NCBI GenBank assembly: GCA_946807835.1
Contig: OX327690.1
Span: 10,078,501-10,142,500 of the forward strand
Source of the DNA: Ailanthus altissimus
Taxonomy: Eukaryota; Streptophyta; Magnoliopsida; Sapindales; Simaroubaceae
Length of the DNA stretch: 64,000 nucleotides
Reading direction: 5' to 3'
The notes beneath the pieces are model-generated. The model did not search any database. It was given only the letters and a program-made list of their open reading frames with translations, and had not been told where the DNA came from. Position numbers and translations under genes: made by a program. Shown piece after piece: positions 46,961 through 58,281 of the stretch. The stretch's first letter is position 1; each line of letters starts with the position of its first letter.

Positions 46961-49074
46961 TGTGATTTCTATAACACAAACTAACGCAAGTATACGTTAT
47001 TGCAACAAGTAATAAAGTGATAAGTGAGTATCGTTCCCACGAGAATTGTGTCCTAAATTGATGCTAAGTATTATGATGTTGGCAACCTAACTTTATCTAG
47101 GCTAATCTAAGTGATAATGTGAGTTATGGACTAAAAATACTTTAAACTAAATAAACCAGTAAATTAAAGAAAAGAGAGATCTATGGCAATAGGGTTCTAG
47201 GGACTCGATTTCCCTCTATTGTTCCTATAGTCTTTGTTATTAGTGATCAACAATCAATTTTATGCATTCATTAGTCCAGGGTGTATGATTAATTTCATTG
47301 CCTCTTTCGAGCGTTAAATGAGATACTATGCATATACAACTAAGTTGATATTCCTATCTAACCCGTTATACATACACGCATTAAGCTACCCTTAAGTGAC
47401 TACCCTAAGTTTATTAGTCTCCCAACTCAACAAACTCAAAACTATGCTTTTTACAACCAACATATGGATTAAACTTTTTCAAGTACATAACCCAAATGTT
47501 TAAATCATCTAATATATTTTCCAATGTAATTAGAAGTATTAAGCACATAAAAAGCATAAACGAATAACATAAGAAAGCCATTAATCATATAGCAAATTCA
47601 ACACATATTGTTCAATAAAGTTCCATTAAGAGCTAGAACATACAATCTACAACAAAATGATAATCTTGCGATATGGTGAATTCTATATAAATAGGAGCCT
47701 AAAATATTGATTTCATTCTATTCTTCCTATTTAGCAAATTCGTTTAATTCATTAATCAAGGGCTTAAGACCAATCTCATTTCCTCTTTCGAGTGCCAAAT
47801 GAGATACTATGCATATATATTCAAGTTGACATGTCTATCTAACTTGTTTACATAGACATGCATTACGCAACCCTTAAATTGATTACCCAAGGATTAATTT
47901 CATTACCTCTCTCGAGCGTCAAATAAAATTCTAGACATAATGGCACACCCAAAGTGTTTGCACCTGTCACATATTTTATCAAACACTTTAAAAAGGAGAG
48001 CACCACATGTAACCCTAGGCATAATGGCACACCCTAAAGAGTTTGCGCCTGTCACGCATTTTATCAAACACTTGGAGTGCACCTTATGCAAATCCTAAGG
48101 AAAATCATGATGATTACCTAAGTGTTATTGGCCTTCCAACTCAATAACAACCTAGGGCTATGTTTCTCCTAAATCCAAAAAAATGGGTCAATCTCTTCCA
48201 AGCATCAATCCATAAATTCACAACAACCAATTCATTTTCCAATCAATTTGAAGCATTAAGCATAGAGAAACATAAATGAATTACACAAATTTATACTAAA
48301 TCATCTAAACATAATATAAATAAAACTACATCAAGCCTTAGAATCAAGTTCAATCACATAAAAATCCAACCGTAACTAAAATTATCCAACCATCCATAGA
48401 TACAACTCATTTAAGCAATGTTCATAATTGAAAATTAAACAAAGGATAAAAACAAAGAAAAGAAAGAGAAAACCAAATTTGAGGATGTCTCCAAGGTTTC
48501 AATCCTTCAAATGTCTTCAATAATGCACATAAAACCTTGGAAATATCATTTCTTCTCCTTAAATTTGAGCTTAAGCCTTCTCCTCCTTGCCAATTTCGTG
48601 ACTCTTGCTGCCTTAACTCACTTGGTTCAACAATGGGTGTTTATATAGGTTTAGGGTTGCAAAAAGAGGACAAAAATGCCCTTAAAGAGTGCCCAAAATT
48701 TAGTGCCGCGGCATTCGGGTTCAATGTCTCGACATTAGGACTCAATGCCGCGGCATTAGGACTCAATGCCGCGGCATTAGGATTCAATGTCGTGGAGTGG
48801 AGCTTCTGGAATTGGTGCCCCGGCGCTCAAATCAAATGCCCCCACATTGCACTGTAGCACTGTTTACATTTTGAGCATTTTAATCCCTTCTTGGATTCTC
48901 ATCTCAAATAGCTCCATTTGTATTTGATTTCCGATATTTTTGCTCTGATAATGCTTAAACCTATAAAACAACATTAATATGCATCAATAGCCAAATTATT
49001 GGGATAAATTGAGTAAACATCAAGTTTAGGAGGATAAAATACTTTATACAATTACGCCCTATCAGTTAACCCAA
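46961..49074 (+). mobile_element. family X, copy E (longest copy, inserted in copia H gag)
   Basis: It starts TGTGATTTCTATAACAC and has the 5' signature (ACGCAAGTATACGTTATTGC then GAGTATCGTTCCCACGAGAA) and the end GCCCTATCA at 49074. It is about 2.1 kb because a middle section appears twice: 47225-47480 and 47720-48190 both read as variants of GAGATACTATGCATATA with CTCTTTCGAG. A third variant near 47900-48060 contains a doubled GGCACACCC(A/T)AA box. A 21-bp palindromic array lies at 48704-48797. No target duplication was found with confidence. ORFs inside (47903-48091, 48537-48857) are repeats, not genes. Confidence 0.75.
48704..48797. repeat. 21-bp array with palindromic core in family X copy E
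   Basis: Units start at 48704, 48725, 48746, 48767 and 48788, exactly 21 bp apart. The core ATGCCGCGGCAT is a perfect 12-bp palindrome in the third and fourth units; the second is changed (TGTCTCGACAT). The rest of the unit is TAGGACTCA. Confidence 0.95.
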
Positions 49075-49788
49075 CAGTAGACAACTTTTGTTAATTACAT
49101 CTCATGCAACTTTTACCATTGATCATAAATACACCTTATCCTCACGCTAAAGCAATATTGGGTAAATGTATTTCAGATTAACTTACCAATTATTAAATAT
49201 ATGTTACTGACACTACTTTCACGCTAAAGCAATATTGGATAACATGTTCGTATATATTTGATTCAACTTATGTTTTACTGGCATTAGACCAAGTTACACC
49301 GACCAAATCCCTCGTGCTAAAACAATATTGTAAAAGACAGTAGTGACCCATCTTACGCCGTATTGACAAAACAAACCATTTAAAATATTATCTCATAATA
49401 TAATAAAATTCAATCTGATTAAGAGATATTTTTAAACACATGCTCTCATTTCATAAGAAGGTGATTCTCAATTAATTATTTTTTTCTGTACAAACACAAC
49501 TTACTCCTACCAGTATGGCTCTCATTGTGGTTACCAACATAGAGAAAAATTACCCTAGTTTATAATACAAACTAATAACTCTTATTACTGCATCTCATAA
49601 ACCTCCACATGTATATTTAATTTTTAAACAATTTAAAAAATAAAATAAAAAATTTGGAGTGAACAGTACTGCTACAGTGTCATATTGTCTAATTTAGCAT
49701 TTTCAACACTTGAAATGCACCACCATGGCCTCTGGACCTCACCATCAACACAATACACACTCTAAATCACCCAAATCACCCCAAAATT
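49075..49788 (-). pseudogene. copia H leader and gag N-terminal region
   Basis: The minus strand from the LTR end runs through a leader and then decayed gag. A phrase CACGCTAAAGCAATATTGG recurs three to four times (49150, 49220, 49315 and, across copy E, 46928), each followed by a different tail, so this part carries short direct repeats of about 80-90 bp. Copia I has the same phrase, inverted, once near 1685. No intact ORF is present. Confidence 0.55.
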
Positions 49789-49801
49789 ACTTTTGATACT
49801 A
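49789..49801 (-). other. copia H primer site remnant
   Basis: The minus strand reads TAGTATCAAAAGT where a tRNA-Met-type site TGGTATCAGAGC would be expected, immediately inside the LTR end. Three or so substitutions are visible. Confidence 0.6.
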
Positions 49802-49803
49802 AT

Positions 49804-51716
49804 TGTTGGGTGGATTATTTTAGTGTATATGTATATGGTATATGTATTCATCAACAAATATACATATCTCATACATATATAATCACAACGGAAGATTAAA
49901 ATTATACAATGAACACATAATTATACAATTAATTAAATTAATTATAGAATTGAGAAATATCAACTTTGAAACCTTTTGATTAAATTATTTTGAGCCCACA
50001 TGAAATGAACTTGTTGACAATTCTAATAATCAACTTAGGTGGTTTTGATTATCTAGAATAGTAGTATAATCTAATAATTATTTAACACTTAAACTAACTT
50101 GATTAACTCTTAATCTAATTAAATTAATTTGTTTTATCTTTTGTTCAACTATTGAACAATAAAAATAAATCTATTTTAGTTATTACAATTAGTAGCCAAT
50201 TGTAGTTGTTTTGTTGTTCTAACACTTAAAACACAAAACAAAGAATTCTAATTTCTCAAATTGAAATAGCCACCAAAATTACAAAATCTAAAACTTTTAA
50301 ATTTTAAATTTCATTTCACTTTATATACTATTGCATAAATTTTAAATAAATTTGAATTTCATTTGTATTTAATTTAACTATTCACTTAACCAAGATTAAC
50401 ATTTAACCTTAGTTGAGTTAAATTAACTTAATCCTTAAGTTAATAAATATCCAACTAACCTAACCTAGAGTTAACTATTAACCCTAGTTAGGTTAACATT
50501 TATTTAATAATAAAAATAAAATATATAGATATTTATTTAACCTAACCATAGTTAATAATTAACCATAATTAAGTTAAGCACAAAATATCTTTTAACCTAA
50601 CCATTTAGTTAACAATTAATCATGGTTAAGTTATATTTTTATTTAATTATTATTTAAATAAATATCTTAATTATTTAATAATTAAATAATTAATAAAGTA
50701 AAATTACCATTATACCCTTACTAAGTTACCAAGTTAATCTAAAGTGGATCCCATTATAACCATATACTTTAGTTAACTTAACCATAGTAATTTGTTATAT
50801 TTTATATTGTATTGAACTATTCAATACAGTATATTATCCAAGTGCACAACAAGTATATTTTATATTGGGACTCTCTAGGTCCACGCCCGATTCATCAAAT
50901 GAAACTATTTCATGAGTCTATGAACAATGCCTTACACACATGTCATGAATATTACAAATCAGAACATTAAACCATACAAGTTGAGGTCAGAACGCATACG
51001 TATAATCCCTCTGTCATTATACCTTGGATGTGGAACCAAAATATGATAGATCACTCGTAAGACCACCGTAGCACTCAGATCAGAGGATCATGAATACTAC
51101 TTAACTTGAGAGGACCTACCTTCGACGGTTTCATAGGATTTCTATTGAGGTCCTTATTAGTCTGTTCAGTATCCAGTCTTGACTAGATACGTCCATGCCT
51201 ATACAAGCACTAAGCTCATGGTCAGCTAAGAATAACCATCTGCACCAATAAGATATAGACATACACCGATCTATATAAAAGAGATTTATCGATAGACCCG
51301 CATTGGTGAACATAGATTAGGAACACTGTATTTGAGAACATACTTGCATAATGACATTTTCTAATACCTATTGTTTGCAACTATGTCATTACTAGTATAC
51401 TCTCAAGTCTTTGTCTCATTTCAGACAAAACTTCTAACTCTTAGAATTTTGCTAACTCTTATAACCTGCTAACTCTTAGCAGTGCTAATTTTTAGTATTT
51501 ATAACTCTCAACATTACTAACTCTTAACCCTAGTCTAAACTCTTTTAGACCAGATCTGAACTCTTTCAAATTATACAATGTTTGTAATGTTACAAGCTTA
51601 GTACCATTTAATTAATATTAACAATTTTATTCGAAATATTTATTGTATAAATATTAAATATTAAATAATTAATATTTATACAATATTGGAATGACACTTA
51701 AGCACCAACTTTAACT
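49804..51716 (-). repeat. copia H 5' LTR (1913 bp)
   Basis: On the minus strand it starts (A)GTTAAAGTTGGTGCTTAAG at 51716 and ends CCACCCAACA at 49804. It is the same family as 7972-9985 and 38468-40625. It lies against the gag N-terminal codons of copia G at 51717, which marks where copia H was inserted. Confidence 0.8.
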
Positions 51717-51742
51717 AATTTTTCATTTGCTAAGAGGGTTAT
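51717..51742 (-). pseudogene. copia G gag codons between two insertions
   Basis: Twenty-six bases of copia G gag survive between the copia H LTR and the solo LTR. On the minus strand they read LLANEKL, the usual plant copia gag beginning (LLxxxKLxGxN). They continue the frame opened at 54475. The GTTAT at 51738-51742 is the left copy of the solo LTR target duplication. Confidence 0.65.
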
Positions 51743-54449
51743 TGTAGTAACCAGTATCCACGACTGGTAAGAATAAGTATTTATATATGTATAAATATAC
51801 GTATTTTATTTGTATGTTGGTGATACTTGATTTATATATTGTTATTAGTAGTGTTTGTATAGGTTAAGGTGATACTATTAGCATTGGGTTTAATTGCAAG
51901 ACTTTAGATTTATTTTAGGGACCAAATTGTAATACTTTGAAAGTTTTGGGGGTAAATTTGTAAATACCAAAAATTAGCCTCTTAGTATAAAAATACACTT
52001 TTGAACCCTAATTTACCATTTTTAGGTCGAGCTACCCATTTTAAGAGAGAGAAGAGAGAAATAGAGGAGAGAGAAAGAGGAGAAGAAGAAGAAATTGGAA
52101 TTTTGAATTTCAAGAGGTATATCATACGTATTTCTCAATTTATTGGTATTAATTATGTTAATTTCTTTAAGTTTTGATTTCTGGAAATATGTATAATTGA
52201 GGATTTGTTGTGTATTTCGTAAGATCATATGAGAATTGATGATGATCTATAAGATAGTTTGATAAATCATGATAAATTGTGAAATTTCTGCTGGATAACC
52301 TCTTGATCTAGGAATTTTATAAATTGTTGTGATTCGATTCTGGTTTTGAATTTTGAGTATATGAAATTAGACATGTTAAGGATTATCTGAGACTTTGAAT
52401 CGATTGAAAATTCTGGGAATTGAGTTTATAGTGAATTTACCAAAATGACCCTAAAATTCTAGAAATTTCCTGTGTAAACAGTATAATATAGTGACGAACA
52501 ATGTTTGTCCTACTGAATGATCTTCAAAAATTACGAAATTGTGGAATATGATAATTTTATATGTATAATATGATATACTCGGAATTGAGAATTTAGATCA
52601 ATATGGTTGAAATGTTATGATTTTCTAAAGTATATCCGCTCATTACAGTATTTGATTAACATATTTTTAAAGCTATGGAATAAAATAGTTTTAAAATATT
52701 TTTGGCAGTGATTTGGAAGAGAAATATTTATCATGGACTGAGATATGTATTAAGAGTAATTATGTGGTAGTTTTATAATTTTTGAGTTAGTATATGATTT
52801 TATAAATTTGGAAGATTGAATACTGTTTAGTAAGTATCTTGATCTTATCAGGTTAGTAGTTTGGATTCGATGGTATGTATAGAATGGATTGTGTAGGAAT
52901 TTTGATATAATATTCATACATAAGAAAGATATATGAGTCAAGAATGATATATTCTGATTTTGGAGTAATTGAACATCATTTGATCTATTAGAAAATTTTG
53001 TTAAGTGTAAGTGGCCAGAATGACATGTTTTGAGAAACCAAGTATTTAGACCAATTTGATGTGATAAATGAATTGTGTATAATTTTGTAAGCTATTTAAA
53101 GTATTTTGTGTGAATTGTGAGGCTTATGAAAGGATTAATCTCCATTGATAGGTTAAGGAGATTTAAGCCTTGTAGCTGAAAGTGTTAAGAGGTAAGTATA
53201 CTAGACTTTTTACTGAAATCACAATAAACATAGTAATTATTTTGTATGATTTTGCAAATGGGGTTAAGAATATGTTTATGTTATGTCAAAGTATATTTTG
53301 ATATGAAATGTTAATATATATTTATGAATGTGAGCATTGACATTGAGCATGGACATACATGTATTTTTTTGAAAGTGAGCTTTCAAAATAAGATATGTTT
53401 AACAAAGAAAGCTTTTGAAGTGTAATATGTCCATGAGAAATATTTTGTGTTTTGAGGGTACTTGAACTCACTGTTAACTTAGTAGGCATTTTATGTGATT
53501 TGTGGAGCCTTTATGTGTGGCCTTTCCTTCGGGATTGGTATATGTTATGTGTTCCGTATGTAGGGAGGATCCTATTGGTACCTAAAGGAAGTGTAAGTCA
53601 TCACATTCGTGTGGTGGCGTATTGGTGCATGTGAGAGGACTCACCGATGATCAGGGTGAGGGTTTGGCTTTTGCCTTCGGGCATGAGCATTATATATGTG
53701 TAATTTAAAGGCCTCACTTGTACTATTCCTCTCATACGGTATGTCACCTACGAGTGACATTTGGCTCATTATGTGATATGTGATATGTAAGTCCTACTAA
53801 GTAGTAGTTGAGTGATGGTATTCCTATTATGTGTTTTGAAAGAATGTGTAAGCGCTTACATGATATGTGATTTGATAAGATTATGATTTTGATTGATCAC
53901 AGCATATCATACATATGCATTGTGTACATATATGTATTTATATTTGATATATGAAAAACTAGTATGCTTACTGAGTTTTATACTCATTATAGTTTATGGT
54001 GATTTCAGGTAAATAAGGTACATGTGTGCTTAGCGGATTTGGCAAGGCTTCTGCTGTTCCTTGGGTTCCCTAAGTTGTTAGGTTGCTAAGTGTTTCATTT
54101 GGGGACACGTGGGATAAGATATTTGATTTGTCCCTAGTGAATAAATACCTATGTATTATTTTATTGTGTGTGGTTGGACTTAGTTTAAGTTTCACCAAGT
54201 GTAGTAATGGATTGATTTTAAGTAAGAATTTGCAATGAATATATTCTGGGCTTCCGGTAACAAAGTTGCTACTGGTGACGTAGTAGAGTGTTAATCTCTG
54301 AGAAAACTCTGCGTATCTCCGGTTTACTAATTGTCCCAGTCATAATTCAATTGCTATAATTCTGAAAGAAATTAAAATAAATGCTTAAGTATTATTGAAT
54401 GAATGTAAGTGATGTCGTGTGTCAGATCTTTTGGGTTTGGGGCGTGACA
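51743..54449 (+). mobile_element. solo LTR, 2707 bp, gypsy (Tekay/Del-like) end, GTTAT duplication
   Basis: It begins TGTAGTAACCAGTATCCACG and ends TTTGGGGCGTGACA, a typical end of Tekay/Del-type chromovirus LTRs. It is flanked by GTTAT at 51738-51742 and 54450-54454. No internal domains are attached. Orientation is taken from the GGGGCGTGACA end. The target duplication and the restored copia G gag frame on either side show it inserted into copia G. It is moderately well preserved. The frame at 53452-53634 is not a gene. Confidence 0.85.
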
Positions 54450-54475
54450 GTTATGATAGGGTTTGTTCCAGACAT
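54450..54475 (-). pseudogene. copia G gag start
   Basis: An ATG at 54475 (minus) opens MSGTNPII, a typical copia gag start, and is then cut by the solo LTR. The frame continues at 51742. Confidence 0.65.
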
Positions 54476-56484
54476 GTTGCTAAAATAAATAAAGTAATTT
54501 TAAGAGTACTTGAATAAATATCATAATATTTTTTATAATAGTAAACGTGATGCATGAATATATTGTATTTAAACACATAAATTAATACAAATCTATGATA
54601 GTTTAATTTAATAATTAATGTGCCGCAATAGGGTAGGTTACATTAAATTAAAATTAAAATTGAGACTATTTCAAATTAATAGGTAAATTTTAAAATATCT
54701 CATATTTTCATTTACCTATTAACTATTGTTTATTTTAGTCAAGATATGATTAACTATTTAATTATATTCTTATGAGTGTAACCCATTATTTTGGATCAAG
54801 ATAATTTAACTCGAAAATTGTTGCTGTTGGGTTGGTCAATTATGAAATACATCACTCAATCCTATCTCTAGAAAATTAACCTTATTATTAATATAGGCGG
54901 GCACCATCCATAGGGAGAACGAAATCAAAGCGTCACGAGGCGCTACTTATGTCTCACGATGTTGTACTAATAATGGAGATCAGTGAGTTCATTGTTATGT
55001 ACCCTCTCCCACTCACTATATTTTAATTATGTGTTTTTATAATTTATAAAATATTTTCTATTCTATAATCTCAACAAATTATTATATCTCATATAACAAA
55101 TTATTATGTATAATTAATTAATTCTAAAGTCTAATCTTATTGGGATTAAGTTTATTAGTCTAACTATTCCTTTTAAATGGGTCTAACAATTTAGGTGAAT
55201 CTAAATTTTCAATTATAGAATTTAATTAATTATTTTATAAATAATAAAATCAATAATTTTATCAATAATTTTTTAAATAATTGTAAATCGAACAATTTAA
55301 TATAGGTTACCTAAAATAATGTAAAATTACTAATTTAACTATTAAATCCAATTTCACATTATTTGATTAATTATGCAGTTCTAAACATACTAATTAATCT
55401 ACTAATTTTATCTTATTAATTATAATATGCCATAATAAAATAAACGATTTAAATTTTAATTATAGCATGTATACATGTAATATTATAATTATATAAGTGG
55501 GTACAAATACACGACATGCGATTATGCATAATTATGTTATCATTTATCACATAAATAAATAACATAAATTAACATTTTAATTTAATATTGACCAGATCTC
55601 CTAAGATTTTTAATTATAACCTATAAAATAAAAAAATAATCAAATTACATAATAAATATATGCACACAGGCTCAATTGCACGTTGTTATCTTAAGTTCAA
55701 ACAAGTTCAGTACATTTTTTTTATAATTTTATACTTATGAACTTAAAATTTTTTTTTAAACTTATAGCATATTTTACAAGGTAGTTTAACTCTTAAACTT
55801 TTTTTTCTAAAATTAAATTTTTGTCCATATAAAATTCAAACATTAAAAAGACTAAAATTTAATTTTATTTGAGCTTTTCAAATCTAAAAATAACCTTTTA
55901 TTGTCCTAATTGCACCGAGGACAGTAACTTCCCAAGTGCCATAGCCGTCATAAGTGACTTACTTATTGCCAGGTCATGAGACCCAGCATGCCATTACTCA
56001 TGAACCCTTGCTGCCATAGACAATCCGCATGGTTTTGTATTCTTGATTAATAGAATTAATTAAGAATATAAACATTGGGCTGCATAAGCCAAGAGATGCA
56101 TGAAGCCATGAATATAAACATGGTTTTAGATTCAAGTTGCATGGTTCCAGTTTCATAACGCATAGTTTTACGCACAAAACCATCATCATCTATTCATTCG
56201 TTTTTTTCTACGTACAGCGGCCACGAAAATAAAAAATATATATGACAAAAAATCTTGTACCCCTTTATGCGTTTACATAATATTTTATTTAATAAAAAAT
56301 AATATAAATTAAAATTTAGAAGATCATATAATTAACAACTAAATGCTTCATATATAAAATAATTATTTATTACATGAATAATATAAAAAATATATATAAA
56401 TAATCACTTAAACACACATACCAATAATTTATGATTTAAATAAAATAAATCATAACACCAAAAATATATATTCAAAAAATTATT
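54476..56484 (-). other. copia G 5' leader
   Basis: About 2 kb of AT-rich DNA between the primer site and the gag start, with no ORF. That is long for a copia leader, so a further decayed insertion is possible. Around 54895-55015 a GC-richer passage (GCGTCACGAGGCGC) may belong to something else. Around 55910-56170 is another less AT-rich passage with repeated GCCATGAA / CATGGTT words. Confidence 0.45.
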
Positions 56485-56496
56485 GCTCTGATACCA
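56485..56496 (-). other. copia G primer binding site (initiator tRNA-Met type)
   Basis: The minus strand reads TGGTATCAGAGC two bases inside the LTR. This is the standard 12-base site of plant copia elements, here without mismatch. Confidence 0.9.
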
Positions 56497-56498
56497 AT

Positions 56499-58084
56499 TA
56501 TTGGTGTTATGACATTCATAACGTAGCGGAATAAAAAAATAAAAATTCTTTAATCTTTGTTTTCATAATATAAAAATATTTTTATCTTAGAATTTTATGA
56601 ATATATGAATTTAATGTTTAAAATAAATGAGAATCAACAAGAAACAAAAATATATTTTGAATCCGCGTTAGATTTTTTTTTATTAAAAGATTCTATGCCA
56701 AGCTTCTTGTTTTACTGTAAAAGAGTGAGTTTCAAATTTTTTCTTCTAAAGAAAAAAATATATATTCTATTTTTTTACGTATATATGCGTGTCTCTTTTT
56801 TTAGACTAATGTTATTTTTTTAAATAATAAACTATTATTATTTTAATTTAGTAATTTAATTAATAATATTTATTAATTAAATTATTATCTCTTATAAAAT
56901 AGACTTAATTCATGTAACTACATAGAGTCCTACTCTTTGTGGTTAACGAATAATATTCAATAATTGAGCATTATTATACTTTCAAAATAAAAAACTTATA
57001 GTCTTTTTATAAAATGAAAACACTAAAATTAAAATCTTTTTGATAGTTTTAAAATTATCTTTAAGATTTTACATATTTAATTTTTTGAATTAAATATTTA
57101 ATTATATTTAGATAAGATATTATATTTATTAATTAATTAATTTTATTAAGGACCTATAGACTTACAGTTTCAAGCTCTAATAATTTTTGGATAATTAATT
57201 AAAAAATTTAATTAATTTATTTAATTTATTAATTTTAATTTTATTCCACTAAAAATATGAAATTGCACTCTTAAAATTTTAGATATAATTTACTCAAAAA
57301 ACTTAGAGCAGTTTATTGATTTAATCATTATATACAATTCTACTCTCCTGATTTATAATTAGAGTTAAGTCAATTACTATTTTACCCATCTAATTACTTC
57401 TTTATCCTTAAATTAATTCACCAGTGAATAATTAATTTGTAATTGTGTTACAAGTTGAACACTCTAACTGTTTCATTCTATAATTAATCTTTAAGGGAAC
57501 CTTCTTTCTAACTTTCGTTAGGAAGGAATGAATTTCATATCTATAAATTATATTTTCAGCCACTTATCTCTCTATGCCACCACAATACAAGTTTTTTACT
57601 TGTTTTAGATAAACTGTAACGAGTATTTCAAATAATACAACAATACAAACAAGAGTTTATGATCACTCAGAATTAAGGTTGATTTGCATATGATTATTAG
57701 TTGACATTATTTAAATTCTTACTTAACAACGGTATTTTATATAATAATTCAAACTATTTTTAATTTAATTCTATATAATCATATTATATAAAGTGCTTCC
57801 ACTATAATGTCAATATATTAGTGATTCAAATAAAATTACCACATTAATAATATTCAATTAAAGATATCAAATTTTAATAATTTATTATAAATTTATTATT
57901 ATTTATTATTCATAATTTTAATTGATTAATATATAATAATTATATATTAAGATTATAATCACATAAATAAATAAAAAAATTTATAATATTTACGGTATAA
58001 AATTATGAATATTTTTTAAATATAAAATTACAATTTTAATAATTTTATAAAAATAATACAAATTACATATCACTTTTTCTAACA
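56499..58084 (-). repeat. copia G 5' LTR (1586 bp)
   Basis: Same family as 34488-36250; on the + strand it runs from TATTGGTGTTATGAC to TTTTTCTAACA. Its outer end lies 197 bp before the FKBP start codon. It would drive transcription leftwards, away from that gene. The frame 56605-56823 is composition-driven. Confidence 0.85.
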
Positions 58085-58089
58085 ATTAC
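58085..58089. repeat. putative target duplication of copia G, right
   Basis: ATTAC follows the LTR end TAACA; it differs by one base from GTTAC at 34483-34487. Confidence 0.55.
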
Positions 58090-58281
58090 AACTGTAAGCC
58101 ACTACAAATACGTCCCTTCCGCCTAGTGTAGAGCGCGTGATTTTTATTTACGTGGTCGTGCCCACGTGGGTTTTCGATCCCCACAGGCGGCGAGCGAGTT
58201 TTATTTGTACGCCAAAAGCTTAATAATTCTGCATACGTGGACTGTGGCCAGTGAAGAAGGCGGGATAATAAAGATAACAAG
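58090..58281 (+). promoter_or_regulatory. FKBP gene upstream region with ACGT (G-box-type) elements
   Basis: Only about 190 bp separate the retroelement from the start codon. In it lie TACGTGG at 58149-58155, the palindrome CCCACGTGGG at 58161-58170 (a G-box, CACGTG) and TACGTGG at 58234-58240. G-boxes bind bZIP and bHLH factors and are common in light-regulated plastid genes. No clear TATA box is seen; ATAATAAAG at 58266-58274 is too close to the ATG to be a usual one. Transcription start was not determined. Confidence 0.6.

Larger units (their letters stand above)
34488..58084 (-). mobile_element. copia G, nested Ty1/copia element spread over 23.6 kb
   Basis: The two LTRs belong to one family (both have GGTGTTATGACATTCATAAC at the inner-left end) and face the same way. 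The left one is followed by a polypurine tract and RNase H C-terminus on the minus strand, and the right one by a tRNA-Met-type primer site. The minus-strand pieces in between form one gag-pol: gag start (54475), gag (43645-43255), protease, integrase, RT (to 40626), then RNase H (38467-36251). The breaks are filled by family X copy D, a solo LTR, copia H and a second solo LTR. The outer flanks GTTAC/ATTAC agree at 4 of 5 bases. All frames carry stops. Confidence 0.75.

Noticed and set aside
48537..48857. 106-codon frame with repeated Leu-Asn-Ala-Ala residues
   Set aside because: It is the translation of the 21-bp array in family X copy E; no start context or homologous pattern supports a gene.
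46961..49074. A target duplication for family X copy E
   Set aside because: The five bases on the right (GTTAA) are not matched convincingly on the left, so none is claimed.
53452..53634. 60-codon frame in the 2.7-kb solo LTR
   Set aside because: It lies wholly inside an LTR delimited by a perfect target duplication and has no motif.
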